NCBI GenBank assembly: GCA_910578645.1
Contig: CAJTQI010000012.1
Location: forward strand, 23,984-87,983
Length of the DNA: 64,000 nucleotides
Direction: 5' to 3'
From: an uncultured Lachnospiraceae bacterium
GTDB taxonomy: Bacteria; Bacillota; Clostridia; Lachnospirales; Lachnospiraceae
Under the pieces are notes generated by a model. The model worked only from the letters and a program-made list of their open reading frames with translations, had not been told where the DNA came from and did no database searches. Numbering within the stretch: the stretch's first letter is position 1; every line of letters begins with the position of its first letter. Made by a program: the position numbers and the translations under genes. This document shows positions 18,270-25,491 of the stretch, one piece after another.

Positions 18270-18539
18270 CTACTGTAGATATGAAGCAAAGTCAGACCAC
18301 AGATTAATCATAAAATCCACCATCTGATTCATAATCCAATGCCCAAAAAGAATCAGTGCCATAAAAATAGCCAGGACTTTCGGAACAAAAGTAAGCGTCT
18401 GTTCCTGTATGGAAGTGACCGTCTGAAAAATACTGACAATCAAACCGACACACAAAGACACAATCAAAAGCGGCGCCGAACATTTAATAATTGTGAATAT
18501 AGCTGTCGATGCGACGGCCGTGACATCATCTATTGTCAT
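18270..18539 (-). CDS. fliQ: Flagellar export protein FliQ
   Basis: FliQ is the small two-helix subunit of the FliPQR export gate. At 89 residues it has the standard length. The segment 'APLLIVSLCVGLIVSIFQTVTSIQEQTLTFVPK' holds the family signature around 'FQ..TSIQEQTL'. It precedes fliR and follows fliP after an unusual 240-base gap full of hairpins. Confidence 0.95.
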   Translation of the reverse strand: MTIDDVTAVASTAIFTIIKCSAPLLIVSLCVGLIVSIFQTVTSIQEQTLTFVPKVLAIFMALILFGHWIMNQMVDFMINLWSDFASYLQ

Positions 18540-18585
18540 AGCTTCCTCCGTTCCCTATATTAATCCACATTTCTATGCACGTTTT

Positions 18586-18704
18586 TGTCTCAACTTTTGT
18601 TGAGACAGCGCATGTAACAAGTTTGTGTCAAATGAGCATAGACACAAATGTCGCGTGTAAAAAATTTATTTTTACACGAATCCCTATACGTATCGCAAGC
18701 TTGC
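18586..18704 (-). repeat. Cluster of hairpins between fliP and fliQ
   Basis: The 240-base gap between fliP and fliQ contains three perfect inverted repeats in a row. They are TGTCTCAAC/GTTGAGACA (18586-18607, 4-base loop), TTTGTGTC/GACACAAA (18622-18648, 11-base loop) and CGTGTAAAAA/TTTTTACACG (18654-18678, 5-base loop). A 10-base palindrome, GCAAGCTTGC, follows at 18695-18704. None has a clean T-run after its stem on the minus strand. The layout could mark an mRNA processing site, an attenuator or a small mobile repeat. Function unknown. Confidence 0.7.
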
Positions 18705-18779
18705 CTGCAGCACTACTCAAATGAAAGTTGAAAACATTTCTGATTTTTCAGTCTCTCTTTATAACATTCTGTTTTGATA

Positions 18780-19664
18780 CTATTTCAGCAAGAAACTGTC
18801 CACCAACCCTTTAATAATCAGATACCATCCATCCGCCAGGACAAACAGCAGAATCTTAAACGGCATAGAAATCGTTGTAGGCGGCAACATCATCATACCC
18901 ATACTCATCAAGGTCGATGCCACAACCATATCGATTACAATAAACGGTATATAAATCAAGAATCCGATGATAAACGCATAGCGAAGCTCACTGATAATAT
19001 AGCTAGGCACCAATACACTCATAGGAATCTCGTCCACATCACCACTCCACTCCTGGCGGCTGATATCCATAAACATACTGACATCTTTCTTCAATGTCTG
19101 CCTGTTCATAAAAGTCCTAATCGGCACGACCGCTTTCTCAAGCGCCTCCTCCTGACTCAGTTCTCCTGCTTCATAAGGCACCACCGCTTCCGTATAGATG
19201 GCGGTAAATGTCGGCTGCATAATAAAAAACGTCAAAAAGAGCGCAATACCTATCAACACTGTGTTAGGCGGCGCTGTCTGTGTATTGAGTGCCTGCCTCG
19301 TAAAATGCAGAACGATAATGATTCTGGTAAACGAGGTCATCATGATAATCAGTGTTGGTGCAACGGCAATTAACGTAAGGATTGCTAAAACGCGGAGCGC
19401 GCCATTCACGTTGCCATTGCCATCGCCATACGTGATTGTCACCGTATTGGCTATATTCAGTTCCGCAAGCTCATCAGCATCTTCCGACGCACCCGGTGCC
19501 CGTTCGTTCGTCCTCTCATCCGTAGTTCCTGTAAGATTGGACTCCCTGTAAGGTGTATCCGCCGCCGCAAACGCCGTTGTCTTCTGACTAAGACACAATA
19601 TGCCTGCCAATAACAGCAGGCATACTAATTTTGCCAAATAATATCCGGAAAAGTATTTCTTCAT
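18780..19664 (-). CDS. fliP: Flagellar export protein FliP
   Basis: FliP is a core subunit of the FliPQR export gate. The 294 residues begin with a cleavable signal peptide (KLVCLLLLAGILCLSQKTTAFA), then about 70 variable residues, then the conserved domain with 'VAPTLIIMMTSFTRIIIVL' and 'FIIGFLIYIPFIVIDMVVASTLMSMGMMMLPP'-type signatures (about 105 and 215-250). Its start overlaps the end of fliO by 4 bases. Confidence 0.96.
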   Translation of the reverse strand: MKKYFSGYYLAKLVCLLLLAGILCLSQKTTAFAAADTPYRESNLTGTTDERTNERAPGASEDADELAELNIANTVTITYGDGNGNVNGALRVLAILTLIAVAPTLIIMMTSFTRIIIVLHFTRQALNTQTAPPNTVLIGIALFLTFFIMQPTFTAIYTEAVVPYEAGELSQEEALEKAVVPIRTFMNRQTLKKDVSMFMDISRQEWSGDVDEIPMSVLVPSYIISELRYAFIIGFLIYIPFIVIDMVVASTLMSMGMMMLPPTTISMPFKILLFVLADGWYLIIKGLVDSFLLK

Positions 19665-20044
19665 TCGTCTCGCCCATCTTTTTTTTCCAGAAAATTCTTT
19701 TTTTGGATTTTCTCCAAAACATCCTTAAATCCAAGAGCTTTGGGTTCATCTACACCCGAAATAATCAAATCCTGCTCAGGAATCTCTGTTAACATTGTAA
19801 CAGTATCCTTACAGATTGCCACTACCAAATATTTCTTTCCAACTCTGACAATCTGAACATACTTATTATTGGAGAGCCGCATTGTCTCCAAAATTTCCAT
19901 ATTGGCCCTAACAGTCTGACCCTTCTGATATCCCGCCATCCATTTCGTGACCCAATAAGTAACTAGTAATACGAACAGGAAAAGAATCAACACTGTCATA
20001 AATTGTATATAAGAATCAGCACTCTCCGATACGGCAGATATCAT
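19661..20044 (-). CDS. fliO: Flagellar biosynthesis protein FliO (FliZ in Bacillus)
   Basis: FliO is a membrane scaffold that helps assemble the FliP ring. The 127 residues have one N-terminal membrane helix (about 15-33), then a small cytoplasmic domain with the FliO pattern 'LSNNKYVQIVRVGKKYLVVAI'. It begins at the last base of cheY and overlaps fliP by 4 bases. Sequence conservation is low in this family, but position and topology agree. Confidence 0.88.
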   Translation of the reverse strand: MISAVSESADSYIQFMTVLILFLFVLLVTYWVTKWMAGYQKGQTVRANMEILETMRLSNNKYVQIVRVGKKYLVVAICKDTVTMLTEIPEQDLIISGVDEPKALGFKDVLEKIQKKNFLEKKDGRDE

Positions 20045-20406
20045 CAGCCAACAACCTTCTTAACAGCCTCCAACACACGGTCTGCCTGGAATGGCTTAAC
20101 GATAAAGTCTTTTGCACCGGACTGGATGGATTCAATAACCATCGCCTGCTGACCCATAGCAGAGCACATAATAATCATTGCGCCCGGGTCGGCCTCTTTA
20201 ATCTTCTTAAGCGCCTGGATGCCATCCATCTCAGGCATCGTGATATCCATCAATACCAAGTCAGGCTTTAACTCATTATACTTTTCAACAGCTTTTGCGC
20301 CATTCTCGGCTTCACCTGCCACATTATACCCATTCTTGGTCAGGATGTCCTTAATCATCATACGCATGAACGCTGCATCATCACATATCAAAATATTTTT
20401 TGCCAT
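20044..20406 (-). CDS. cheY: Chemotaxis response regulator CheY
   Basis: CheY, when phosphorylated by CheA, binds the flagellar switch and alters rotation. The 120 residues form a single receiver domain with the acidic pair Asp9/Asp10, the phospho-acceptor Asp54 ('VLMDITMPEMDG'), Ser82 and Lys104 ('IVKPF'). It lies between fliY and fliO as in B. subtilis. Confidence 0.96.
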   Translation of the reverse strand: MAKNILICDDAAFMRMMIKDILTKNGYNVAGEAENGAKAVEKYNELKPDLVLMDITMPEMDGIQALKKIKEADPGAMIIMCSAMGQQAMVIESIQSGAKDFIVKPFQADRVLEAVKKVVG

Positions 20407-20426
20407 CTTTCTTCTCCTATCACTCT

Positions 20427-21707
20427 TTATTTGATAATTTCGGTTACCCGAACACCAAAGCTCTCTTCGATTACAACAACTTCACCTTTTGCCACAAATT
20501 TACCATTTACCAATACATCAATCGGCTCACCGGCAATTTTATCCAACTCTATAATCGTTCCGGGCGAGAAATCCAGAATATCCGATATAGATTTGGAAGT
20601 CCTTCCAAGTTCTACAGTCACCTCAAGAGGCACATCCTTAATCAACCCAATGTTCTCCTGCGTCTGTGCAGGATTAAAATTATTGGAAAAATTTTGAAAC
20701 TGTGCGGGCTGTATATTCATATTCGGCTGCATACCCATCTGCATCTGTGGCATTCCCATTCCCATCTGCGGCATCATCTGCATCTGTGGCATCCCCATTC
20801 CCATCTGCGGCATCATCTGCATCTGTGGCATCCCCATTCCCATCTGATTCATATCCATCTGTTGTGGCGCCATCTGAGGTGCTGCCTGTGGCGCCGACAT
20901 TTGGAGCGTTGCCTGAGGTGCCGCCTGTGGTGCTGCTGCAGGCATTGAAGCACTGTCCCCTAATTGGTTCTTTAAGAAAGTATCGCACAATTCTTTCGCA
21001 AAGTCCATAGGATATAACTGCATAATTGTGGAATCAACCAAATCATCTATCTGCATACGGAACGCGATTTTGACAAAAGTACCTGCCAAAAACGGTGCAA
21101 TTTCCCCACCGGATTTGAATGCGGTCAAATCAACCAGGCTTGCCTCCGGCGGACTAATATCAATCATCTTATCCAACATGGTGGAAAGCGATGTGGCCGA
21201 AGAACCCATCATCTGATTCATAGCCTCGGAGATTGCACTCAAATGCAGTTCTCCCAGCTCTCCATCCGTATTGCTTCCATCGCCGCCCATCATAAGGTCG
21301 GTGATGACCTTCACATCATGCTCCTTTAAAACCAGGATATTAGAGCCATCAAGACCCACCGTATATTTTATTTGAATGAACACGCACGGTTTTTCATATT
21401 CAACCAGCACATTCTCCCATTTGGCTAATGTAACAACCGGCGTTGTAATGTTAACCTTACGGTTAACAAGCGAGAACAATGTAGTCGCCGAAGAACCCAT
21501 ACTAATATTGGCCACTTCACCGATTGCGTCTTTCTCCATATCCGTCATAAGCGAGCTGTCAACATCTTCACCTGCCGACGGCGTTGGAGGTGTCAACGGT
21601 GCGACAGGCGCCTCAGGTTCTTTCGGCTCTACCGGTGCAGCACTGCTTGGTGCATCCATACCGCTTAAGAGTGCATTTATTTCGTCTTGTGATAACATTC
21701 CGTCCAT
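20427..21707 (-). CDS. fliY: Flagellar switch protein FliY (CheC-like phosphatase plus FliN)
   Basis: FliY is part of the C-ring and in Gram-positive bacteria also dephosphorylates CheY-P. The 426 residues comprise an N-terminal CheY-P-binding peptide (MLSQDEINALLSGM), a CheC-type domain with two phosphatase-like motifs ('GEVANISMGSSATTL' and 'SEAMNQMMGSSATSL'), a Met/Gln/Pro-rich linker with 13-residue repeats of the type MQMMPQMGMGMPQ (about residues 285-325), and a C-terminal FliN domain ('VPLEVTVELGRTSKSI'). The second motif has the Glu and Asn in place; the first has Glu and Asn too. The linker repeat is unusual in composition. Confidence 0.95.
   Translation of the reverse strand: MDGMLSQDEINALLSGMDAPSSAAPVEPKEPEAPVAPLTPPTPSAGEDVDSSLMTDMEKDAIGEVANISMGSSATTLFSLVNRKVNITTPVVTLAKWENVLVEYEKPCVFIQIKYTVGLDGSNILVLKEHDVKVITDLMMGGDGSNTDGELGELHLSAISEAMNQMMGSSATSLSTMLDKMIDISPPEASLVDLTAFKSGGEIAPFLAGTFVKIAFRMQIDDLVDSTIMQLYPMDFAKELCDTFLKNQLGDSASMPAAAPQAAPQATLQMSAPQAAPQMAPQQMDMNQMGMGMPQMQMMPQMGMGMPQMQMMPQMGMGMPQMQMGMQPNMNIQPAQFQNFSNNFNPAQTQENIGLIKDVPLEVTVELGRTSKSISDILDFSPGTIIELDKIAGEPIDVLVNGKFVAKGEVVVIEESFGVRVTEIIK
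20742..20846 (-). repeat. 39-base tandem repeat inside fliY
   Basis: Two full 39-base copies (20742-20780 and 20781-20819) and a 27-base partial copy (20820-20846) lie end to end, almost identical at the DNA level. They encode the 13-residue Met/Gln/Pro/Gly-rich unit of the FliY linker. As 39 is a multiple of three, gain or loss of copies would keep the frame. Confidence 0.85.
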
Positions 21708-21711
21708 GCCT

Positions 21712-22692
21712 TTACTCCCCCTCTCTAATTACCGATGTAACTCTCACAGCATATTTATCCTTGCTAGAGCCCGGTAATGCGGTGAACTTTTTAATATTGC
21801 CAACATATACATTTAAATCATGTTCTACATCGGTATCCAACCGTATAATATCCCCAACTTGAATATTGACAAAATCATTCACGGCAACTTTTGTCCTTCC
21901 AAGCACCGCCTTCACCGGAACATCTACCCTTCTAATCAACGCCTCGATATATTCCTCGAAGTTTTCTTCTCTCTGTTCCTGCATATTCGCATACCAGTAC
22001 TTGGTATTCAATTTATCCATGACTGACTCAAGCGTGAAGAACGGAAGGCATATATTCATAAATCCTTCCACATCTCCTATCTTCATATTCAATGTAACAA
22101 TCGCAATCATGTCATTAGGCGCAATCACCTGGGCAAACTGGGAATTCGTCTCAATCCTCTCCATCATAGGATTAAGGTCAACAACATTCTTCCACGGCTC
22201 ACGCATAAGCTGCATACATACCACCATCATCTTCTCAATGATAGTCATCTCTATTTCCGTAAAATCCCGGCTCTTGTCAAGCGGCTCTCCCGCCCCGCCA
22301 AGCATCCTGTCAATCATCGCATATCCAAGCTGCGTCGCCAGCTCTATGATGATTGTACCGCCAAGCGGCTGGAAATTAACAATGCCCAAAATAACCGGAT
22401 TTGACAAGGCATTGGTAAACTCCGAAAAAATGACCGTCTCAGAACTTGCTACGGAAATCTGTATATTCTTCCTGAGATAAATCGGAAGGCTTGTTGATAA
22501 CAGCCGCCCATAATGCTCATATATTATTTCCAATGTACGCAGATGCTCTTTCGAGAACTTTGTAGGACGTTTAAAGTCATAGTTCTTCACCTGCTTATCA
22601 CTGCTGTTACTCATATCATCTGCATCTATTTCACCGCTGCTAAGCGCTGCGAGCAGATTGTCAATCTCATTTTGAGAAAGTACCTCTCCCAC
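21712..22692 (-). CDS. fliM: Flagellar motor switch protein FliM
   Basis: FliM is the C-ring subunit that receives CheY-P. The 326 residues comprise the N-terminal CheY-binding peptide 'LSQNEIDNLLAAL', a CheC-like middle domain ('IYLRKNIQISVASSETVIFSEF', 'GGTIIIELATQLGYAMIDRMLGG') and a C-terminal SpoA/FliN-like domain. It lies 4 bases before fliY. Confidence 0.96.
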   Translation of the reverse strand: MGEVLSQNEIDNLLAALSSGEIDADDMSNSSDKQVKNYDFKRPTKFSKEHLRTLEIIYEHYGRLLSTSLPIYLRKNIQISVASSETVIFSEFTNALSNPVILGIVNFQPLGGTIIIELATQLGYAMIDRMLGGAGEPLDKSRDFTEIEMTIIEKMMVVCMQLMREPWKNVVDLNPMMERIETNSQFAQVIAPNDMIAIVTLNMKIGDVEGFMNICLPFFTLESVMDKLNTKYWYANMQEQREENFEEYIEALIRRVDVPVKAVLGRTKVAVNDFVNIQVGDIIRLDTDVEHDLNVYVGNIKKFTALPGSSKDKYAVRVTSVIREGE

Positions 22693-22726
22693 GAAAGTTC
22701 ACCTCCTGTGGCACATATTTAAGGAA

Positions 22727-23248
22727 TTACTGATACATAATATCGCTAAACGCCACATTAAAGATAAACTCGGAATCGAACATATCCTGAATACGTTTTA
22801 ATATCTCTTCTTTAATCTCTTCCTGATTATTCCTGGCTTCGTCCAACGTATACTGGCTATAGACATCATTAATTTCACTCTTAATCAAGCTTTCACGTTC
22901 CTCTAAGCCTTCACCATATGTTTTATATCCTTTATCCTTTGTATTCATAGATAAAGTTATAGTTGCAATGAAGAAATGTGGCTGCCCTTCTTCATCTAGC
23001 TTCAAAGGCATCGTCATCTTCTCTGAAATATCGTATGTTGCTATCTCAGACATCGGAATATCCGGCTGTGACATATCTTCCCCATTGCCGCTTGCCTCAA
23101 GCTCCAAATTGAGCGCCGTCGCAATATTATCTACCAATGCCGCTGTCTTCTTGGAACTCCCCACCACACTAAACATCATAATAGCCGTCAAAACGATATT
23201 AACGATTAATAATGCCAGTACGATAACAGAAATCAGATTCTTCTTCAT
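22727..23248 (-). CDS. fliL: Flagellar basal body-associated protein FliL
   Basis: FliL is a single-pass membrane protein that surrounds the stator and supports torque. The frame opens at 23308, but the ATG at 23248 (MKKNLISVIVLALLIVNIVL) begins the membrane helix and is preceded by AGGAG, giving 173 residues. The rest is an extracytoplasmic domain ending in the typical 'RIQDMFDSEFIFNVAFSDIMYQ'-like block. It lies between motB and fliM. Confidence 0.9.
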   Translation of the reverse strand: MKKNLISVIVLALLIVNIVLTAIMMFSVVGSSKKTAALVDNIATALNLELEASGNGEDMSQPDIPMSEIATYDISEKMTMPLKLDEEGQPHFFIATITLSMNTKDKGYKTYGEGLEERESLIKSEINDVYSQYTLDEARNNQEEIKEEILKRIQDMFDSEFIFNVAFSDIMYQ

Positions 23249-23415
23249 GACTGTAACATTCTCCTTTATACACTTTCTAAATTGTTTTGGTAAACTACCA
23301 TCTTTCAAGGCGCTGCCTGACAGCAGGCCGCATGGCCATCCACATTATGAAAATCAAGGATTTTCATAAAAAACATTTAACAGACCCTTACGAGCGCTAT
23401 TCCCATACCCCACAA

Positions 23416-24222
23416 TCAATACGCACTCAACGAATTATAAATCTTAATTTCAACTCTCCGGTTCCGGGTTCTTCCTTCTGCCGTGGAATTATCCGCGACA
23501 GGTACATACTCTCCCCTGCCTGAATGTTTGACTTTCGCCGGGTCCAAATTTGTAACTGACAAAAGATAGTCAAACACCGACAGCGCACGTCCGGAACTCA
23601 GTTCGTTATTATTCGAATACTTAGCGCCGGACATCGGAACATTATCCGTATGTCCTTCAATCTCAATCGTCCCTTCAGCATACCGTTCCAAAATCGCACC
23701 AACTTGGTCCAATACCGGCTTCGCTTCATCCTTCAGCAAAGTGCTGCCCGAATCAAAAAGCAGCGCTCCCTTCAATGTAAGCTGCACATACTGGGATGTA
23801 ATCTCGATATCAATTTCCCGCCCCATATCTTTTTCATCTATTGCTTCTTGTATCTTCTCGGAAAGTTCCTCAGATTCTTCCATCTGGGCCTCTTCCATTT
23901 GTTCCTGTACTTTCGCCACATCATCGTCAACGATTTCTCCCGATTCCATCTTACCCGTACTGTTGATGAAATCATCCAACTCATTGAGCTGGCTCACACC
24001 GTTACTAATCAACATACCGTCACCAATTGCGGAAGCGCCCGCATCAAATACGGAAAACATCTGATTAAAAGATGCCGCAATCTGTTCCTGCTTATCCTCG
24101 TCAATCGTAGACATTGCAAAGAGAAGCACGAAGAAACACAGCAACAGGTTCATCAAATCACCAAACGTGGTTTGCCACGCAGGCGCGCCTTTCGGCGGCT
24201 CATCCGGCTTCCTGTTAGCCAT
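23416..24222 (-). CDS. motB: Flagellar stator protein MotB
   Basis: MotB anchors the stator to peptidoglycan and carries the proton-binding Asp. The ATG at 24222 has a GGAGG site and gives 268 residues; it overlaps the end of motA by 8 bases. One membrane helix includes the essential Asp in 'TTFGDLMNLLLCFFVLLFAM'. A helical Met/Glu-rich linker follows, then an OmpA-type peptidoglycan-binding domain ('IEGHTDNVPMSG', 'LSSGRALSVFDYL'). Ion type (H+ or Na+) cannot be told from the sequence with confidence. Confidence 0.96.
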   Translation of the reverse strand: MANRKPDEPPKGAPAWQTTFGDLMNLLLCFFVLLFAMSTIDEDKQEQIAASFNQMFSVFDAGASAIGDGMLISNGVSQLNELDDFINSTGKMESGEIVDDDVAKVQEQMEEAQMEESEELSEKIQEAIDEKDMGREIDIEITSQYVQLTLKGALLFDSGSTLLKDEAKPVLDQVGAILERYAEGTIEIEGHTDNVPMSGAKYSNNNELSSGRALSVFDYLLSVTNLDPAKVKHSGRGEYVPVADNSTAEGRTRNRRVEIKIYNSLSAY

Positions 24223-25012
24223 TCGCTTCACCTCCGAGCTCATCCTCTGAAACCGTTCTGTCACCCGGCGCCAAGAAGGACTTAAGCTTCTCTTCTATAA
24301 CACGTGGGTTCTCACCTGCCTGGATGGACAGAAGGCCTTCAATCTCTATTTCTTTCACCATCATCTCTTCCGCATTCTTACCCTTCAGCTTCGCGGATAC
24401 CGGTGCACATATCCAGTTTGCAAGGACAGCCCCGTACAATGTGGTTACAAGCGCGACCGCCATATTCGGTCCTATGGAAGCAAAATCCGACAAGTCCCTA
24501 AGCATGTTAATCAGACCAATCAGCGTACCAATCATACCCCACGCAGGACCCATTGCTCCGACATTATCCCAAAAACCGATTTTATCTTTATGCCTGCTCT
24601 CCACACTGGCAAGCTCCGTCTCCATAATTGCACGCACAAGTTCCGGGTCAGTACCGTCCACAACAAGCAAAATTCCTTTCTTAAGGAAATCATCATCTAT
24701 CTCCCCTGCCGCTTCTTCCAAAGAAAGCAGACCCTCTTTACGGGCAACATTGGAAAGGTCTATTATCTTCTGAATAATCTCGGGAACATTCAAGGCTGAC
24801 ACCTTAAAAATCAACTTAATACTCTTAAGGCCGCCTAAGAAATCAGGCAGTGTATAACTTGCAAGTATACACATGAAAGAACCACCAAAAGTAATCAGTG
24901 CCGACGGCGGATCCATGAAACCTGACAATACGTCAAATCCCTTGCCGTACACCATACCAAAGACCATCAAGATAAAACATACTACCAAACCGATAACTGA
25001 AGCTATATCCAT
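24215..25012 (-). CDS. motA: Flagellar stator protein MotA
   Basis: MotA is the ion-channel stator subunit that drives rotation. The 265 residues have four membrane segments, the conserved 'VARKEGLLSLEE' and 'MGPAWGMIGTLIGLINMLRDL' blocks, and a cytoplasmic loop between helices 2 and 3. motA and motB are placed between flbD and fliL, whereas in B. subtilis they lie elsewhere. Confidence 0.96.
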   Translation of the reverse strand: MDIASVIGLVVCFILMVFGMVYGKGFDVLSGFMDPPSALITFGGSFMCILASYTLPDFLGGLKSIKLIFKVSALNVPEIIQKIIDLSNVARKEGLLSLEEAAGEIDDDFLKKGILLVVDGTDPELVRAIMETELASVESRHKDKIGFWDNVGAMGPAWGMIGTLIGLINMLRDLSDFASIGPNMAVALVTTLYGAVLANWICAPVSAKLKGKNAEEMMVKEIEIEGLLSIQAGENPRVIEEKLKSFLAPGDRTVSEDELGGEANG

Positions 25013-25031
25013 CTGTAATCACCCATTTACA

Positions 25032-25217
25032 CTAATCTGCAAAAATATCCTTTCTATACGATTTTACTAAATTTTTCACTTCTTGTCTACTTTCTTTTAC
25101 AATTATTTTCCGCCCGGTCGTAAAAGACAAAACGGTGTCCGGCGTCTCCTCGACAAGCTCCAGCAAGTCAGGATTTACAAGAACTTTCACGCCATTAATC
25201 TTCGTGACTTCTATCAT
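25032..25217 (-). CDS. flbD: Flagellar protein FlbD (SwrD type)
   Basis: FlbD/SwrD is a small protein found after flgE in many Firmicute and spirochete flagellar operons; B. subtilis SwrD raises motor power for swarming. The frame is open upstream to 25463, but the ATG at 25217 (MIEVTKINGVKVLVNPDLLE) has AGGAG at a 7-base distance and gives 61 residues, the family length. The family features 'INGxxVxVNPDLIExVExTPDT' and 'TGRKIIVKES' are clear. A sigma-A-like promoter precedes it. Confidence 0.93.
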   Translation of the reverse strand: MIEVTKINGVKVLVNPDLLELVEETPDTVLSFTTGRKIIVKESRQEVKNLVKSYRKDIFAD

Positions 25218-25291
25218 GGCACCACTCCTGCATTTAACTAATGTATACGTTGTAAATATGTAAATAAATATATAAATCATAGAACTTTTAT

Positions 25292-25320
25292 ATTTTACCA
25301 CACTTCTTATAAAACTGCAA
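25292..25320 (-). promoter_or_regulatory. Internal promoter before flbD-motA-motB-fliL
   Basis: The minus strand shows TTGCAG (25315-25320) and TAAAAT (25292-25297) separated by 17 bases, with a TGTGG just before the -10. It lies about 75 bases upstream of the flbD start and downstream of a hairpin after flgE, so the second half of the flagellar cluster probably has its own start point. Confidence 0.72.
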
Positions 25321-25423
25321 AAAAAAGCCCCAAAAAAGTCTGACAAAAATTGCCATGTAAAAGAAGCGTATAATGATAAAAACATCCAAAGTAAAAAAAT
25401 CCGTATAAAGAACGGCTTGAAAA

Positions 25424-25452
25424 GAGGAACCTCCTGAAACAGGAAGTTCCTC
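25424..25452 (-). terminator. Probable terminator after flgE
   Basis: A 7-base stem (GAGGAAC at 25424-25430 with GTTCCTC at 25446-25452) is extended inside by CCTG/CAGG across a small internal mismatch. On the minus strand it is followed by TTTTC and, further on, a run of seven T. It lies 40 bases past the flgE stop. Termination may be partial. Confidence 0.65.
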
Positions 25453-25491
25453 CTATGATGCATTGTAATATACCGATGAATCCTAAAGTAT

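Noticed and set aside
18654..18678. Third hairpin between fliP and fliQ as an intrinsic terminator
   Set aside because: The T-run is inside the stem and the minus-strand sequence after the stem is CGACATTTG, without a T tract.
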